A stretch of DNA of 31,064 bases from Mxb001 sp051007175. GTDB taxonomy: Bacteria; Actinomycetota; Actinomycetes; S36-B12. The notes below the pieces were generated by a model. The model saw only the letters and a program-made list of their open reading frames with translations, made no database searches and was not told the DNA's origin. Shown in pieces: positions 1-7,355 of the stretch. The stretch covers positions 1-31,064 of the forward strand of contig JBPCSL010000092.1 of the NCBI GenBank assembly GCA_051007175.1, in the 5' to 3' direction. Position numbers and translations under genes: made by a program. Position 1 is the first letter of the stretch, and each line of letters begins with the position of its first letter.

Positions 1-54
1 GATTCAGCCCTGTGGACGGCGATGGGAGAATGCGGCTGCGCCCCAGGGCGCCCA

Positions 55-127
55 GCGCCCGTAGCTCAACGGATAGAGCAACCGGTTTCTACCCGGTCGG
101 TTGGGGGTTCGAGTCCCTCCGGGCGCG
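55..127 (+). tRNA. tRNA-Arg (anticodon UCU)
   Basis: The 73-nt cloverleaf is complete. The acceptor arm GCGCCCG (55-61) pairs perfectly with CGGGCGC (120-126), followed by discriminator G127. The D arm begins GCTC after TA. The anticodon stem ACCGG/CCGGT encloses the 7-nt loop TTTCTAC, giving anticodon TCT, which reads AGA/AGG. The T arm contains the standard GGTTCGAGTCC. CCA is not encoded. No obvious promoter is visible in the 54 bases upstream. Confidence 0.96.
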
Positions 128-208
128 CAGTCGTCGCCATAGACTCCATGTCATCCGACAGGCCGAGCAAGCCTCGGCCGACGTTTCATCACCGGGGGGC
201 AGGCACGC

Positions 209-601
209 ATGAGCACCACCATCCTGATCAGCGCCATGTTCTCGTGGAAAGACGGCGCGGATAGCGCGTCCGTCGGAGCAGCCCACTGGGCGCTTGCCGA
301 CTTCACTCGGCATGTCCCGGGAGTGCGCGTGTGCCGCTATGGCCTGAATAGTGACCACCGCACATCGGTGGTCTACGCGATCTACGACTCTCCTGAAGTG
401 CTGCAGACGGTGTTTGACGCGCTCGCGACACGCGGAGGCGACATCATGACGGCCGAACTGGAAGTCACGGAGTTGATACCCGGTCAGTCCCTCATCCAAG
501 GGTCGACGCAGTCCCTTGATGCGGTATCAGGCGTCATCGCACGTTGGGGTCTCACGCGCTTCGACACTGACTCACAGGGGACTACCCACGTGGCGCTGTA
601 A
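209..601 (+). CDS. Small hypothetical protein, 130 aa
   Basis: I do not recognise this protein. It is soluble in appearance, with no signal peptide or membrane segment. The pattern of a short beta strand (residues 4-10), a helix around 24-34 and strands near 39-58 followed by a helix (62-74) resembles a small ferredoxin-like alpha/beta fold, but no family motif is clear. The ATG is preceded by a G-rich stretch (GGGGGG about 9-14 nt upstream) that could serve as a weak ribosome site; an internal ATG at residue 9 is an alternative. Codon use is less GC-biased than in neighbouring genes. It lies alone between tRNA-Arg and the multicopper oxidase gene, in the same direction. It is the best plus-strand candidate here, but conservation would be needed to be sure. 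Confidence 0.5.
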   Translation: MSTTILISAMFSWKDGADSASVGAAHWALADFTRHVPGVRVCRYGLNSDHRTSVVYAIYDSPEVLQTVFDALATRGGDIMTAELEVTELIPGQSLIQGSTQSLDAVSGVIARWGLTRFDTDSQGTTHVAL

Positions 602-635
602 CTGCTGACGAGCCCGTTTTCACCCTGTCAGTGGT

Positions 636-641
636 TACGCT
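636..641 (+). promoter_or_regulatory. -10 box TACGCT, leaderless start of the multicopper oxidase gene
   Basis: TACGCT ends exactly 6 nt before the ATG at 648, and no Shine-Dalgarno precedes that ATG. This matches the TAnnnT-N6/7-start layout at many other genes here and predicts a transcript beginning at or next to the start codon. Confidence 0.5.
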
Positions 642-647
642 GCCCCC

Positions 648-2170
648 ATGCCCCTCGACCGCAGCCTCGAAGCACACCCGATCAGCCGACGGCAGGCACT
701 GGCCGGGATCGCGGGGGCAGCCGCCCTCCTCGGCCTGGCGGGCCAGCAGGAGGCGCTCGCCGCCGGACCCCGAGACACCCTGCCGCGACTCCGCGTCATC
801 CGAAGCCGCGCAGGAGTGCTGGAGGCGAGCTTCACGGCGACGACGACCCCGGCCCGCCTCATGGGGGTGCCCACCGACGGCCTCTACACCTATGACCAGC
901 AGTTCGTGGCGCCCCTTCTCGTCATTGACCCCGGCGACCGCCTGAGCCTCACCGTGCGCAATCGCACGCCCATCGACCTCAACACCCACCTGCACGGCTT
1001 CCACGTCACTCCCGAGGGGGACGGCGACAATGTGTTCCTGTCCGTGCCGCCGGGCGAGGACCTCACCACGCGGCTCACCATTCCGCGCGACCACTCGCGC
1101 GGCCTCAACTGGTATCACCCCCACGTGCACGGCGTGACCAACGAGTCGGTCTTCAAGGGACTCGCCGGGCCCTTCTTCGTGCGAGGCGGGGTGGAGACGC
1201 TTCCCGGCATCCGGAGCCTGGTGAGACGGCTCCTCGTGGTGAAGGCGCATCAACTGGTCCCCGACGTCACGCCACCGACGATGGTCCCGGTCGCCAATGT
1301 GGTGTCGGCGAGCCAGGTCTTCACCGTGAACGGCGCCCTCACCCCCAATCTCGTCATGCGGCCGGGCGAGACTCAACTGTGGGCACTGGCCAACATGACG
1401 CCAGGGGCGTTCCTGCGCCTGGAGCTATCCGGCCACTCCTTCACCGTGCTGGCCGAGGATGGCAATCCGGCTTTCGTCCCGTGGTCGGCGGCCGAGCTCG
1501 ACGTCCCCCGGGGAAGCGCTTCGAGGTGCTGGTGACGGCACCCCAGGCGGGAGCGACCCTGGTCCTGCGCACGATCGGCTTCCTCAATGGCACGGTCCAG
1601 TCGCCGGCGCAGGATCTGGCGACTGTCCAGGTCGCGGGCGCGCCCGGGGAGAGGGTCCGGGCGCCGAAGACGATCGCCACTCCCCCGGCCTGGATCCATC
1701 GACCTGCCGCACGCCGCCGCGTCTTCACCCTCTCGCGCAACAACCTGCCCACAGGCCCGGTGTTCTACATCAATGGCATGGCGTATGGCCACGAGGGACT
1801 GCACGACACCTTCGACGTCGAGCTCGGCACCATCGAGGAGTGGGTGGTGAGGAACGACCCACGGCTGTCCTCAGGCGGGGTGAGCATGGAGACTCACCCG
1901 TTCCATATCCATGTCAACGACTTCGTCGTCGTGGGCCGCGGCATGTGGGACCCGCAGACGGGCACGTCGACGAGCTACCAGCCGCTACTGCCCTTCGGCC
2001 CGAAGGACAACGAGGTGGTGGCACCCAACGAGTACGTCGTACTGAAGACGAAGTTCGAGCGCTTCACGGGCAAGACGGTGTTCCACTGCCACATCCTGTT
2101 CCACGAGGATCACGGGATGATGGGTTCCTTCCGCATCGTCGACCGCCTCACCGACCCCATGGAGATGTAA
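648..2170 (+). pseudogene. Multicopper oxidase (laccase/CueO-like), frameshifted at a C run
   Basis: The restored product would be a secreted copper oxidase of about 507 aa. The N-terminus has a Tat signal (SRRQAL, residues 13-18, then a hydrophobic stretch ending near ALAA). The four copper sites are all readable: HLHGFH (114-119), WYHPHVHG (155-162), HPFHIH (nt 1895-1912), and HCHILFHEDHGMM (nt 2084-2122) with the type 1 Cys, His and axial Met. The reading frame breaks in CCCCCGGGG at 1505-1513. The upstream frame stops at 1535, while the rest of the protein continues in the frame reading PPGKRFEVLV through the stop at 2170. One extra C would restore GTC CCC CCG GGG AAG. All downstream motifs are intact, so the lesion is either very recent, a sequencing error, or a slippage site. 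Likely substrates (Cu(I), phenols, metals) cannot be told from sequence. Confidence 0.88.
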
Positions 2171-2173
2171 CCG

Positions 2174-2199
2174 CGATCGCGGAGACCGATCGCGGAGAC
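2174..2199. repeat. Tandem 13-bp direct repeat between convergent genes
   Basis: CGATCGCGGAGAC occurs twice with no spacer (2174-2186 and 2187-2199). It lies just after the oxidase stop and before the convergent aminotransferase end. A GC-rich inverted sequence (GGGCC...GGCCC, about 2202-2218) follows and may act as a weak bidirectional terminator, but there is no U-tract. Confidence 0.75.
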
Positions 2200-2227
2200 A
2201 GGGGGCCCGGCCGGCCCTCCGGCGACC

Positions 2228-3577
2228 TCAGACCTGCGCGTAATGGTCGATCGTCGAGAGCGCCTCGTCGAGGAGGGCGATGCCCTCCTTGGCCTCGGTG
2301 TCGCTCACGTTGCACGGCGGCACCATGTGCACGCGGTTGCCCGTGACGAAGGGCAGCAGGCCCCGCTTCTTGCACTCGGCGTTGACCTCGGCGAGGGCGC
2401 CGCTGACCGGGCCGCCGTAGGGCACGACCGGCTCCTTGGTCTCGCGATTGAGCACGAGCTCTACCGCCCAGAAGACTCCGATGCCGCGCACGTCGCCGAC
2501 GATCGGGTGGCGGTCCTTGAGCTCGCTCAGACCGGGGCCGAGGATGTCGCGGCCCACGCGGGCCGCGTTGTCCATGGTGCCTTCCTCGTGCATGGTGTCG
2601 ATGGCGGCGCAGATGGACGCCATCGCGAGGGGATGCCCGGAGTAGGTGAGGCCGCCGGGGAAGACGCGATCCTGGAAGGTCGCCACGATCTGCTCGGAGA
2701 TCACGACACCGCCGACCGGGACATAGCCGGAGTTGACGCCCTTGGCGAAGACGATGAGATCGGGCTGGATGCCGTAGTTCTGGAAGGCGAACCACGTGCC
2801 GGTGCGGCCGAAGCCGGCCATGACCTCATCGGCGATGTACATGATGCCGTGCTTGTCGCACAGGGCCCGGACTCCCTCGAGGTAGCCGGGCGGGGGCGGG
2901 AAGATGCCCGCGGTGCCGGGCACCGACTCGAGCAGGATCGCCGCGATCGTCTGCGGGCCCTCGAAGGTGATGACCTCCTCGAGGTGCGCCAGGGCGCGCT
3001 GGCACTCCTCCTCCTCCGTGGTCGAGCCGAAGACCGAGCGGTAGAGGTAGGGGCCGAAGAAGTGCACGTGATGGATGCCGTACTCATTGGGCCAGCGGCG
3101 CTGGTCGCCCGTCGCCGTGATCGCCGTCGTGGTGTTGCCGTGGTAGGAGCGGTACGTCGTGAGCACCTTGGTGCGGCCGGTGTGGAGACGGGCCATGCGG
3201 ATCGCGTTCTCGATGCCGTCGGCGCCGCCGTTGGTGAAGAAGACCTGGCGCATATTGGGCGACGCGACGTCGACGATCTTCTTCGCCGCCTCACCGCGCA
3301 CATCGACCGCATGCTGAGGCGCAATGGTGGCGAGTTTGCCGACCTGCTCCTGGATGCGCGCGACGACCTTCGGGTGCTGGTGCCCGAGATTCGTGTAGAC
3401 GAGCTGGCAGGAGAAGTCGAGCATCCGGTGGCCGTCGTAGTCCCAGATGTAGGAGCCTTCGGCGCCCTGCACGCACAGAGGGTTGAGCTTGCCCTGCGCG
3501 CTCCACGAGTGGAAGACGTACTGGCGGTCGAGGTCGTAGACGCGCTTGCCCTCGTCGGGGTTGGCCTGGACGGTCAT
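2228..3577 (-). CDS. Class III PLP aminotransferase, probable taurine aminotransferase
   Basis: This 449-aa protein has the full length and motifs of class III (omega) aminotransferases. They include an N-terminal GSYIWDYDGHRMLDFS segment (41-56), the PLP phosphate-contact region FFTNGGADGIENAIRMAR (113-130), YHG near 145, the ring-nitrogen Asp in IADEVMAGFGRTG (D250) and the Schiff-base Lys in FAKGVNSG (K279). Its position next to xsc, pta and tauABC points to the first catabolic step, taurine to sulfoacetaldehyde, with pyruvate or 2-oxoglutarate as amino acceptor. The two acceptor types cannot be separated by eye. It is the last gene of the minus-strand run, 84 bp after the cobT-like gene, and has its own candidate promoter. 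The gene converges on the multicopper oxidase. A beta-alanine or GABA aminotransferase of the same class is the main alternative. Confidence 0.85.
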   Translation of the reverse strand: MTVQANPDEGKRVYDLDRQYVFHSWSAQGKLNPLCVQGAEGSYIWDYDGHRMLDFSCQLVYTNLGHQHPKVVARIQEQVGKLATIAPQHAVDVRGEAAKKIVDVASPNMRQVFFTNGGADGIENAIRMARLHTGRTKVLTTYRSYHGNTTTAITATGDQRRWPNEYGIHHVHFFGPYLYRSVFGSTTEEEECQRALAHLEEVITFEGPQTIAAILLESVPGTAGIFPPPPGYLEGVRALCDKHGIMYIADEVMAGFGRTGTWFAFQNYGIQPDLIVFAKGVNSGYVPVGGVVISEQIVATFQDRVFPGGLTYSGHPLAMASICAAIDTMHEEGTMDNAARVGRDILGPGLSELKDRHPIVGDVRGIGVFWAVELVLNRETKEPVVPYGGPVSGALAEVNAECKKRGLLPFVTGNRVHMVPPCNVSDTEAKEGIALLDEALSTIDHYAQV

Positions 3578-3607
3578 GGTGGCTCACTTTCGGCGGATGG
3601 TGACTCA

Positions 3608-3613
3608 ACTGTA
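3608..3613 (-). promoter_or_regulatory. Candidate -10 box TACAGT for the taurine aminotransferase gene
   Basis: On the minus strand TACAGT lies about 30 nt upstream of the ATG at 3577, giving a short leader of roughly 24 nt with a weak GAAAGTGAG ribosome site. It sits in the 84-bp gap after the cobT-like gene. No clear -35 is seen. Confidence 0.35.
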
Positions 3614-3661
3614 GAGGGTGGAGTGAGGTGGGCTGACGCCATCTCGGAATCCGAAAGCCGG

Positions 3662-5353
3662 TCAGTCCCCGGCGAGGAATCCGGTGACGGCGCGGGCCGT
3701 GGCCGGGTCCAGGATCCGCTCGGGGTCGAGGATCCGCGAGCGGCCCAGGTAGGCGCTCATGTCGTGGCCGATCCCCAGGCCGGCCACGCGGATGGCCCCC
3801 TGCGCCTCGATGCCGTCGACCACCTCGGTGAGGTGGCGGTCCAGGTAGCCCTCGTCATTGGTGAGCAGGGTGGCGCCGTCCATGGGGCTTCCGTCGGAGA
3901 CGAGGATGAGGGAGCGGCGGGGCACATCGAGGGACATGAGGCGCCCGGAGGCCCACTCGAGGGCCTCGGCATCGATCCCCTCGCGGAACATCGGCGTCCA
4001 CAGCAGTGACGCGATGCCGGAGCGAGAACGCCGCCACGACTCCTCGGCGTCCTTGAAGACGATAAGGCTCGACTCGTTGAGGCGCCCCGGATGCGGTGGC
4101 CGTCCCGCGGCCAGCCATTCCTTATAGGGACGCCCACCGCTCCAGGCGCCCGTCGTGTAGCCGAGGACTTCGGACTGCACGTCGACGGAATCGAGTGCGC
4201 GGACGAGCAGGTCCACGAGGACTGCGACGTCCGGGATCGCGGCCTTCATCGACCCCGAGCAGTCGATGAGCACGGTGACCGCGGCCGCGGGTCGGTCGAC
4301 GGGCATGGGATTGCGGAAGAGTCGGCCATCGCCAGAGCCCGTCACCAGGCGCGTGAGCAGTCGCGGGTCCAGGCGCCCCTGCTCCTGCTCGGACTCCCAG
4401 GACTCGTCGAGGGGCGCCGGGAAGAGCGCCTGCACGCTGCGCGCGAGATAGGCGCCCAGGGGCCGATGCTCGGCGACGAGCGCGTCGAGGTCCATCCGGC
4501 ATGTCCGGCGCGCGTGGGCGGCGACCACGTCCTCCACGGGATCGATGCGGTCGTACGCCGTGGTGAAGACGGCGTACTCCGCGGCGGTGCCCAGCCTCGA
4601 CTGGCCCTCGGAGGCAGCGGAGTCGTGCTCCTCGCGTTCGAAGGCATTGAACTCAAGCATCGCGAGCACCTCGGAGGCCCGCACGGCACCCGGACGATCG
4701 GAGTCCTGCGCTGCCGCGATCTCGCCGAGGGCACTCGCGATGGCCGAGGCGTGCACGGCGAAGGCATCCTGGTCGTGGATGCTCGATCGCAGGGCGACGA
4801 GGTGCTCTCCCAGCAGCTCGTAGATGCCGAAGCGCGTGGCCTCCGTGTGATCGTTGACCCGCTCCTCGATGGGCTCCGCCAGGATGCGCGACCGGCAGAC
4901 GTGGACCACGGCGAAGAGCAGCAGGCCCAGGTCGTTCTCCAGCAGGCCCTCGCCGATGTAGGCATCGGACCAGGAGTCGAAGCGGTGGCGCAGGTTGGCC
5001 CGGATGCCGGGCGCGGCCTCGGGTGCCAGGGCCTCGACGCGGAACTGCTCGAGGATCTCGTAGGCCAGCTCCGCCACCCCTCCCTCGGGCCGGTGGCGCC
5101 GGTACAGCGCCGGGTCGGAGTGACGCAGGCGCAGGGCGATCGCGTCGGCACCTCCCCGCAGGTCGGCAACATCCTGGGTGTCCACGGACGGCCGCACATG
5201 GGGTGCGAGCACGGGCGCGATCCGCGGCCCCAGGTGCAGCAGGTGGGCGCGGTATCGCAGGGATGGCTCGTGGGCGATCGCGCGTGCCGCGGCCGCCGTT
5301 GCCTCCTCCGCGCGCTCGAGGTCCAGCGGATCGCGGAGATCGAGATCCGTCAT
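3662..5353 (-). CDS. CobT-like VWA-domain protein, partner of the adjacent CobS-like ATPase
   Basis: This 563-aa protein matches the CobT family, the large VWA subunit of aerobic cobaltochelatase. The C-terminal VWA domain has the MIDAS motif DCSGSM (D364, S366, S368) and the later SDGSP (D487). It also carries CobT-typical text such as GYTTGAWSGGRPYKEWLAAGRP (398-419), PGRLNES and LDRHLTEVV. The N-terminal 350 residues are mostly helical, and the acidic linker usual in CobT is shortened to a few residues near 239-250, making the protein smaller than the roughly 630 aa typical of CobT. The start chosen is the ATG at 5353, one base after the stop of the cobS-like gene, because longer readings run back into that gene. 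No CobN is present here, so a role as a MoxR/VWA-type activator of a nearby enzyme is as likely as cobalt insertion. Confidence 0.85.
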   Translation of the reverse strand: MTDLDLRDPLDLERAEEATAAAARAIAHEPSLRYRAHLLHLGPRIAPVLAPHVRPSVDTQDVADLRGGADAIALRLRHSDPALYRRHRPEGGVAELAYEILEQFRVEALAPEAAPGIRANLRHRFDSWSDAYIGEGLLENDLGLLLFAVVHVCRSRILAEPIEERVNDHTEATRFGIYELLGEHLVALRSSIHDQDAFAVHASAIASALGEIAAAQDSDRPGAVRASEVLAMLEFNAFEREEHDSAASEGQSRLGTAAEYAVFTTAYDRIDPVEDVVAAHARRTCRMDLDALVAEHRPLGAYLARSVQALFPAPLDESWESEQEQGRLDPRLLTRLVTGSGDGRLFRNPMPVDRPAAAVTVLIDCSGSMKAAIPDVAVLVDLLVRALDSVDVQSEVLGYTTGAWSGGRPYKEWLAAGRPPHPGRLNESSLIVFKDAEESWRRSRSGIASLLWTPMFREGIDAEALEWASGRLMSLDVPRRSLILVSDGSPMDGATLLTNDEGYLDRHLTEVVDGIEAQGAIRVAGLGIGHDMSAYLGRSRILDPERILDPATARAVTGFLAGD

Positions 5354-5354
5354 C

Positions 5355-6353
5355 TCAGTTCTCGGCGAGGAGGCGTGCATCGAAGCAGCGCTGGAAGTAT
5401 TCCTCGACCACGGGCCACTCGGCCTCATCGCACTTGTTGAGGAAGGTGAGGCGCAGCGCCTGGGCGACGTCTCGGAAGATCTCGAGGTTCTCCGCCCACG
5501 TGATGACCGTGCGGGGCGACATGAGGGTCGATAGGTCGCCCATCCGGAAGCCCTCGCGGGTCATCGCGGCCAGGGCCACCATCGACGCGACGGTACGCCG
5601 CCCCTGCTCGGTGTCGAGGGAGGGAACCTTGGCGAGCACGATCGCCCGCTCGTCGGCCTCCGGCAGGTAGTTGAGCGCGGCGACGATGTCCCACCGGTCG
5701 ATCTGGGCGTGGTTGAGCCGCTGCGTGCCGTGGTAGATGCCGCTCAGGTTGCCGAGCCCGACCGTGTTGGCCGTGGCGAAGAGCCGAAAGGAGGGATGAG
5801 GCGTGAGCACGCGGCTCTGGTCGAGCAGGGTGAGCCGGCCGTCGCGCTCGAGGACCCGCTGGATCACGAACATCACGTCGGGGCGCCCCGCGTCGTACTC
5901 ATCGAGGATGAGGGCGACGGGGCGCTGCAGAGACCACGGGAGAATGCCCTCGGCGAACTCCGTGACCTGCTGGCCGTCGCGCACCACCACCGCGTCCTTG
6001 CCGATGAAGTCGAAGCGGCTGATCTGGCCATCGAGGTTGACGCGCACGCAGGGCCAGTTGAGCCGGGCGGCCACCTGCTCGATGTGGGTCGACTTGCCGG
6101 TGCCGTGCAACCCCTGCACGAGTACGCGGCGATTGCGCTGGAAGCCGGCGAGGATCGCCATGGTGACATCGGGGTTGAAACGGTAGGCCTCGTCGATCTC
6201 GGGCACGTGCTCGTCGCGCCAGCTAAAGGCAGGGATGTCGATGTCCAAGTCGATGCCGAAGACGCGTGCCGACACTGTCGTGTCGGGCTGGCCCGGCGGG
6301 ACGGCAGAGCCGTCCCTGTCGGGCTGGGTTGCCGCGGCGTCCAGGGGCGTCAT
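5355..6353 (-). CDS. CobS-like AAA+ ATPase
   Basis: The protein has 332 aa, the usual CobS length. It contains the family's near-invariant core: Walker A GLHGTGKST (81-89), the following HIEQVAARLNWPCVRVNLD, Walker B ALILDEYDAGRPD (147-159), sensor 1 ATANTVGLG (193-201) and the C-terminal EYFQRCFDARLL. CobS hexamers with CobT drive cobalt insertion by CobN in aerobic B12 synthesis, while related AAA+/VWA pairs (NorQ/NorD, CbbQ/CbbO, CoxD/CoxE) activate or mature other enzymes. The start is the ATG at 6353, which overlaps the regulator's TGA in an ATGA, so translation is coupled. A longer in-frame reading would extend antisense-free into the regulator but lacks any family similarity. Embedding between a taurine-locus regulator and the aminotransferase is unusual. 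Confidence 0.9.
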   Translation of the reverse strand: MTPLDAAATQPDRDGSAVPPGQPDTTVSARVFGIDLDIDIPAFSWRDEHVPEIDEAYRFNPDVTMAILAGFQRNRRVLVQGLHGTGKSTHIEQVAARLNWPCVRVNLDGQISRFDFIGKDAVVVRDGQQVTEFAEGILPWSLQRPVALILDEYDAGRPDVMFVIQRVLERDGRLTLLDQSRVLTPHPSFRLFATANTVGLGNLSGIYHGTQRLNHAQIDRWDIVAALNYLPEADERAIVLAKVPSLDTEQGRRTVASMVALAAMTREGFRMGDLSTLMSPRTVITWAENLEIFRDVAQALRLTFLNKCDEAEWPVVEEYFQRCFDARLLAEN

Positions 6354-7171
6354 GCCGAGGCCTTCTTTCCGTAGGACGCCTCGCGGCTCTCGGCCTCGAT
6401 GTCGCTCAGCGCCTGGGCAGCGCGGCGCAGAGCGGGCAGCACCCGGTCCGCGTCCGCGAGTGACAGTCGCACCGAGGGGCCCTGGACAGCGATGCACTGG
6501 CTCGAGCGGCCGCGCGAGCCCGGGACCAGGACCGCGAAGCACACCAGCCCCTGAATGAACTCCTCCGCGTCGACGGCGTACCCGCGCGCACGGGACTCCG
6601 TGATCTCGGCCTCGAGAGCGTCCAGGTCGGTGATGGTCTGGTCGGTGAAGCGCTCGAGCTCCGCATGGCCGAGAAGCACCTGCCGCGTCGACTCCGGCAG
6701 CTGGCTGGCGAGCAGCTTGCCGCTGGCTGAGCAGTGGATCGGCACGCGCGAGCCGGGCCCGAGATGGAAGCGCAGCGGCTCGGAGGTCTCCACGCGGTCG
6801 AGGTAGAGCACCTCGCCGCCCGACAGCGTCGTGATGTTGCAGGTCTCGCCCAGCTCCTGCACGAGGGCGCGCAGGACCGTGTGACGCGCGCCGTTCTGGG
6901 TAGCGTTCATGAGCAGCGTCTCGGCGAAGGCGCGCAGTCGCGGGCCGGTGCCGTAGAGGCGCTTATCCGTCTGCCGGACGAGGAGCCCCTCGGCGACGAA
7001 GTTAGTGAGCATCCGGTGCAGGGTCGGCTTCGGCAGGCCCGTCTCGCGTGCCAGCATCTGCAAGGAGACGAAGTTGTCCTTGCTCGCGATGAGTTCGAGC
7101 AAGGAGAACATCCGCAGGACCGGGCTCGATCCGGTGATGCGTCCGCTGCCATCCCCCCACGACTCCGCCAT
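6350..7171 (-). CDS. IclR-family transcriptional regulator of the taurine locus
   Basis: This 273-aa protein has the IclR layout. An N-terminal winged helix-turn-helix (about 18-80: LRMFSLLELIASKDNFVSLQMLARETGLPKPTLHRMLTNFVAEGLL) is followed by the effector domain (about 95-260), including GSRVPIHCSASGKLLASQLP and the RGYAVDAEEFIQGLVCFAVLV segment typical of the family. The ATG at 7171 has a strong GAGGAGG five to six bases upstream. It is divergent from xsc and heads the coupled regulator-cobS-cobT block. Most described taurine regulators (TauR) are MocR/GntR-type, so an IclR protein in this role is a departure. The effector is probably taurine or a pathway intermediate, which is inference from position. 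Confidence 0.9.
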   Translation of the reverse strand: MAESWGDGSGRITGSSPVLRMFSLLELIASKDNFVSLQMLARETGLPKPTLHRMLTNFVAEGLLVRQTDKRLYGTGPRLRAFAETLLMNATQNGARHTVLRALVQELGETCNITTLSGGEVLYLDRVETSEPLRFHLGPGSRVPIHCSASGKLLASQLPESTRQVLLGHAELERFTDQTITDLDALEAEITESRARGYAVDAEEFIQGLVCFAVLVPGSRGRSSQCIAVQGPSVRLSLADADRVLPALRRAAQALSDIEAESREASYGKKASA

Positions 7172-7196
7172 GGGCCCTCCTCAGGTGCGAGAGTGT

Positions 7197-7211
7197 TCCA
7201 TTTTTCGGACC
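7197..7211 (-). promoter_or_regulatory. Putative operator copy at the regulator's own promoter
   Basis: Read on the minus strand this is GGTCCGAAAAATGGA, with TCC-N7-GGA symmetry. It overlaps a candidate -10 TAAGGT (7214-7209, minus strand), so binding here would repress the IclR gene. It matches 11 of 15 positions of the plus-strand sequence at 7307-7321 in front of xsc. Confidence 0.45.
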
Positions 7212-7306
7212 TTAACATCTCGATCTTCGAGTGAATCCGTTGACCCTATCGCGCCCCGATCACTACGTTGTGGCTCACGTCACATGAGGGCCCCCCGCAA
7301 GGGCAC

Positions 7307-7330
7307 GGTCCAATAAACGTATAGTCGACT
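7307..7330 (+). promoter_or_regulatory. Putative operator copy and -10 region of xsc
   Basis: GGTCCAATAAACGTA (7307-7321) repeats the motif in front of the divergent regulator. It runs into a good -10, TATAGT (7320-7325), and an 8-bp palindrome AGTCGACT (7323-7330). A start near 7332 would leave a 24-nt leader carrying TAGGAG (7345-7350) before the ATG at 7356. A second, more distal possibility is TTGACC (7240-7245) with TACGTT (7264-7269). Confidence 0.45.
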
Positions 7331-7355
7331 GAAAATATAGGGAATAGGAGATCAC

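Noticed and set aside
7240..7269. TTGACC-N18-TACGTT as main xsc promoter
   Set aside because: Possible, but a start there gives a leader of about 80 nt; the TATAGT at 7320 is nearer to the ribosome site and adjacent to the shared operator-like motif, so it is preferred.
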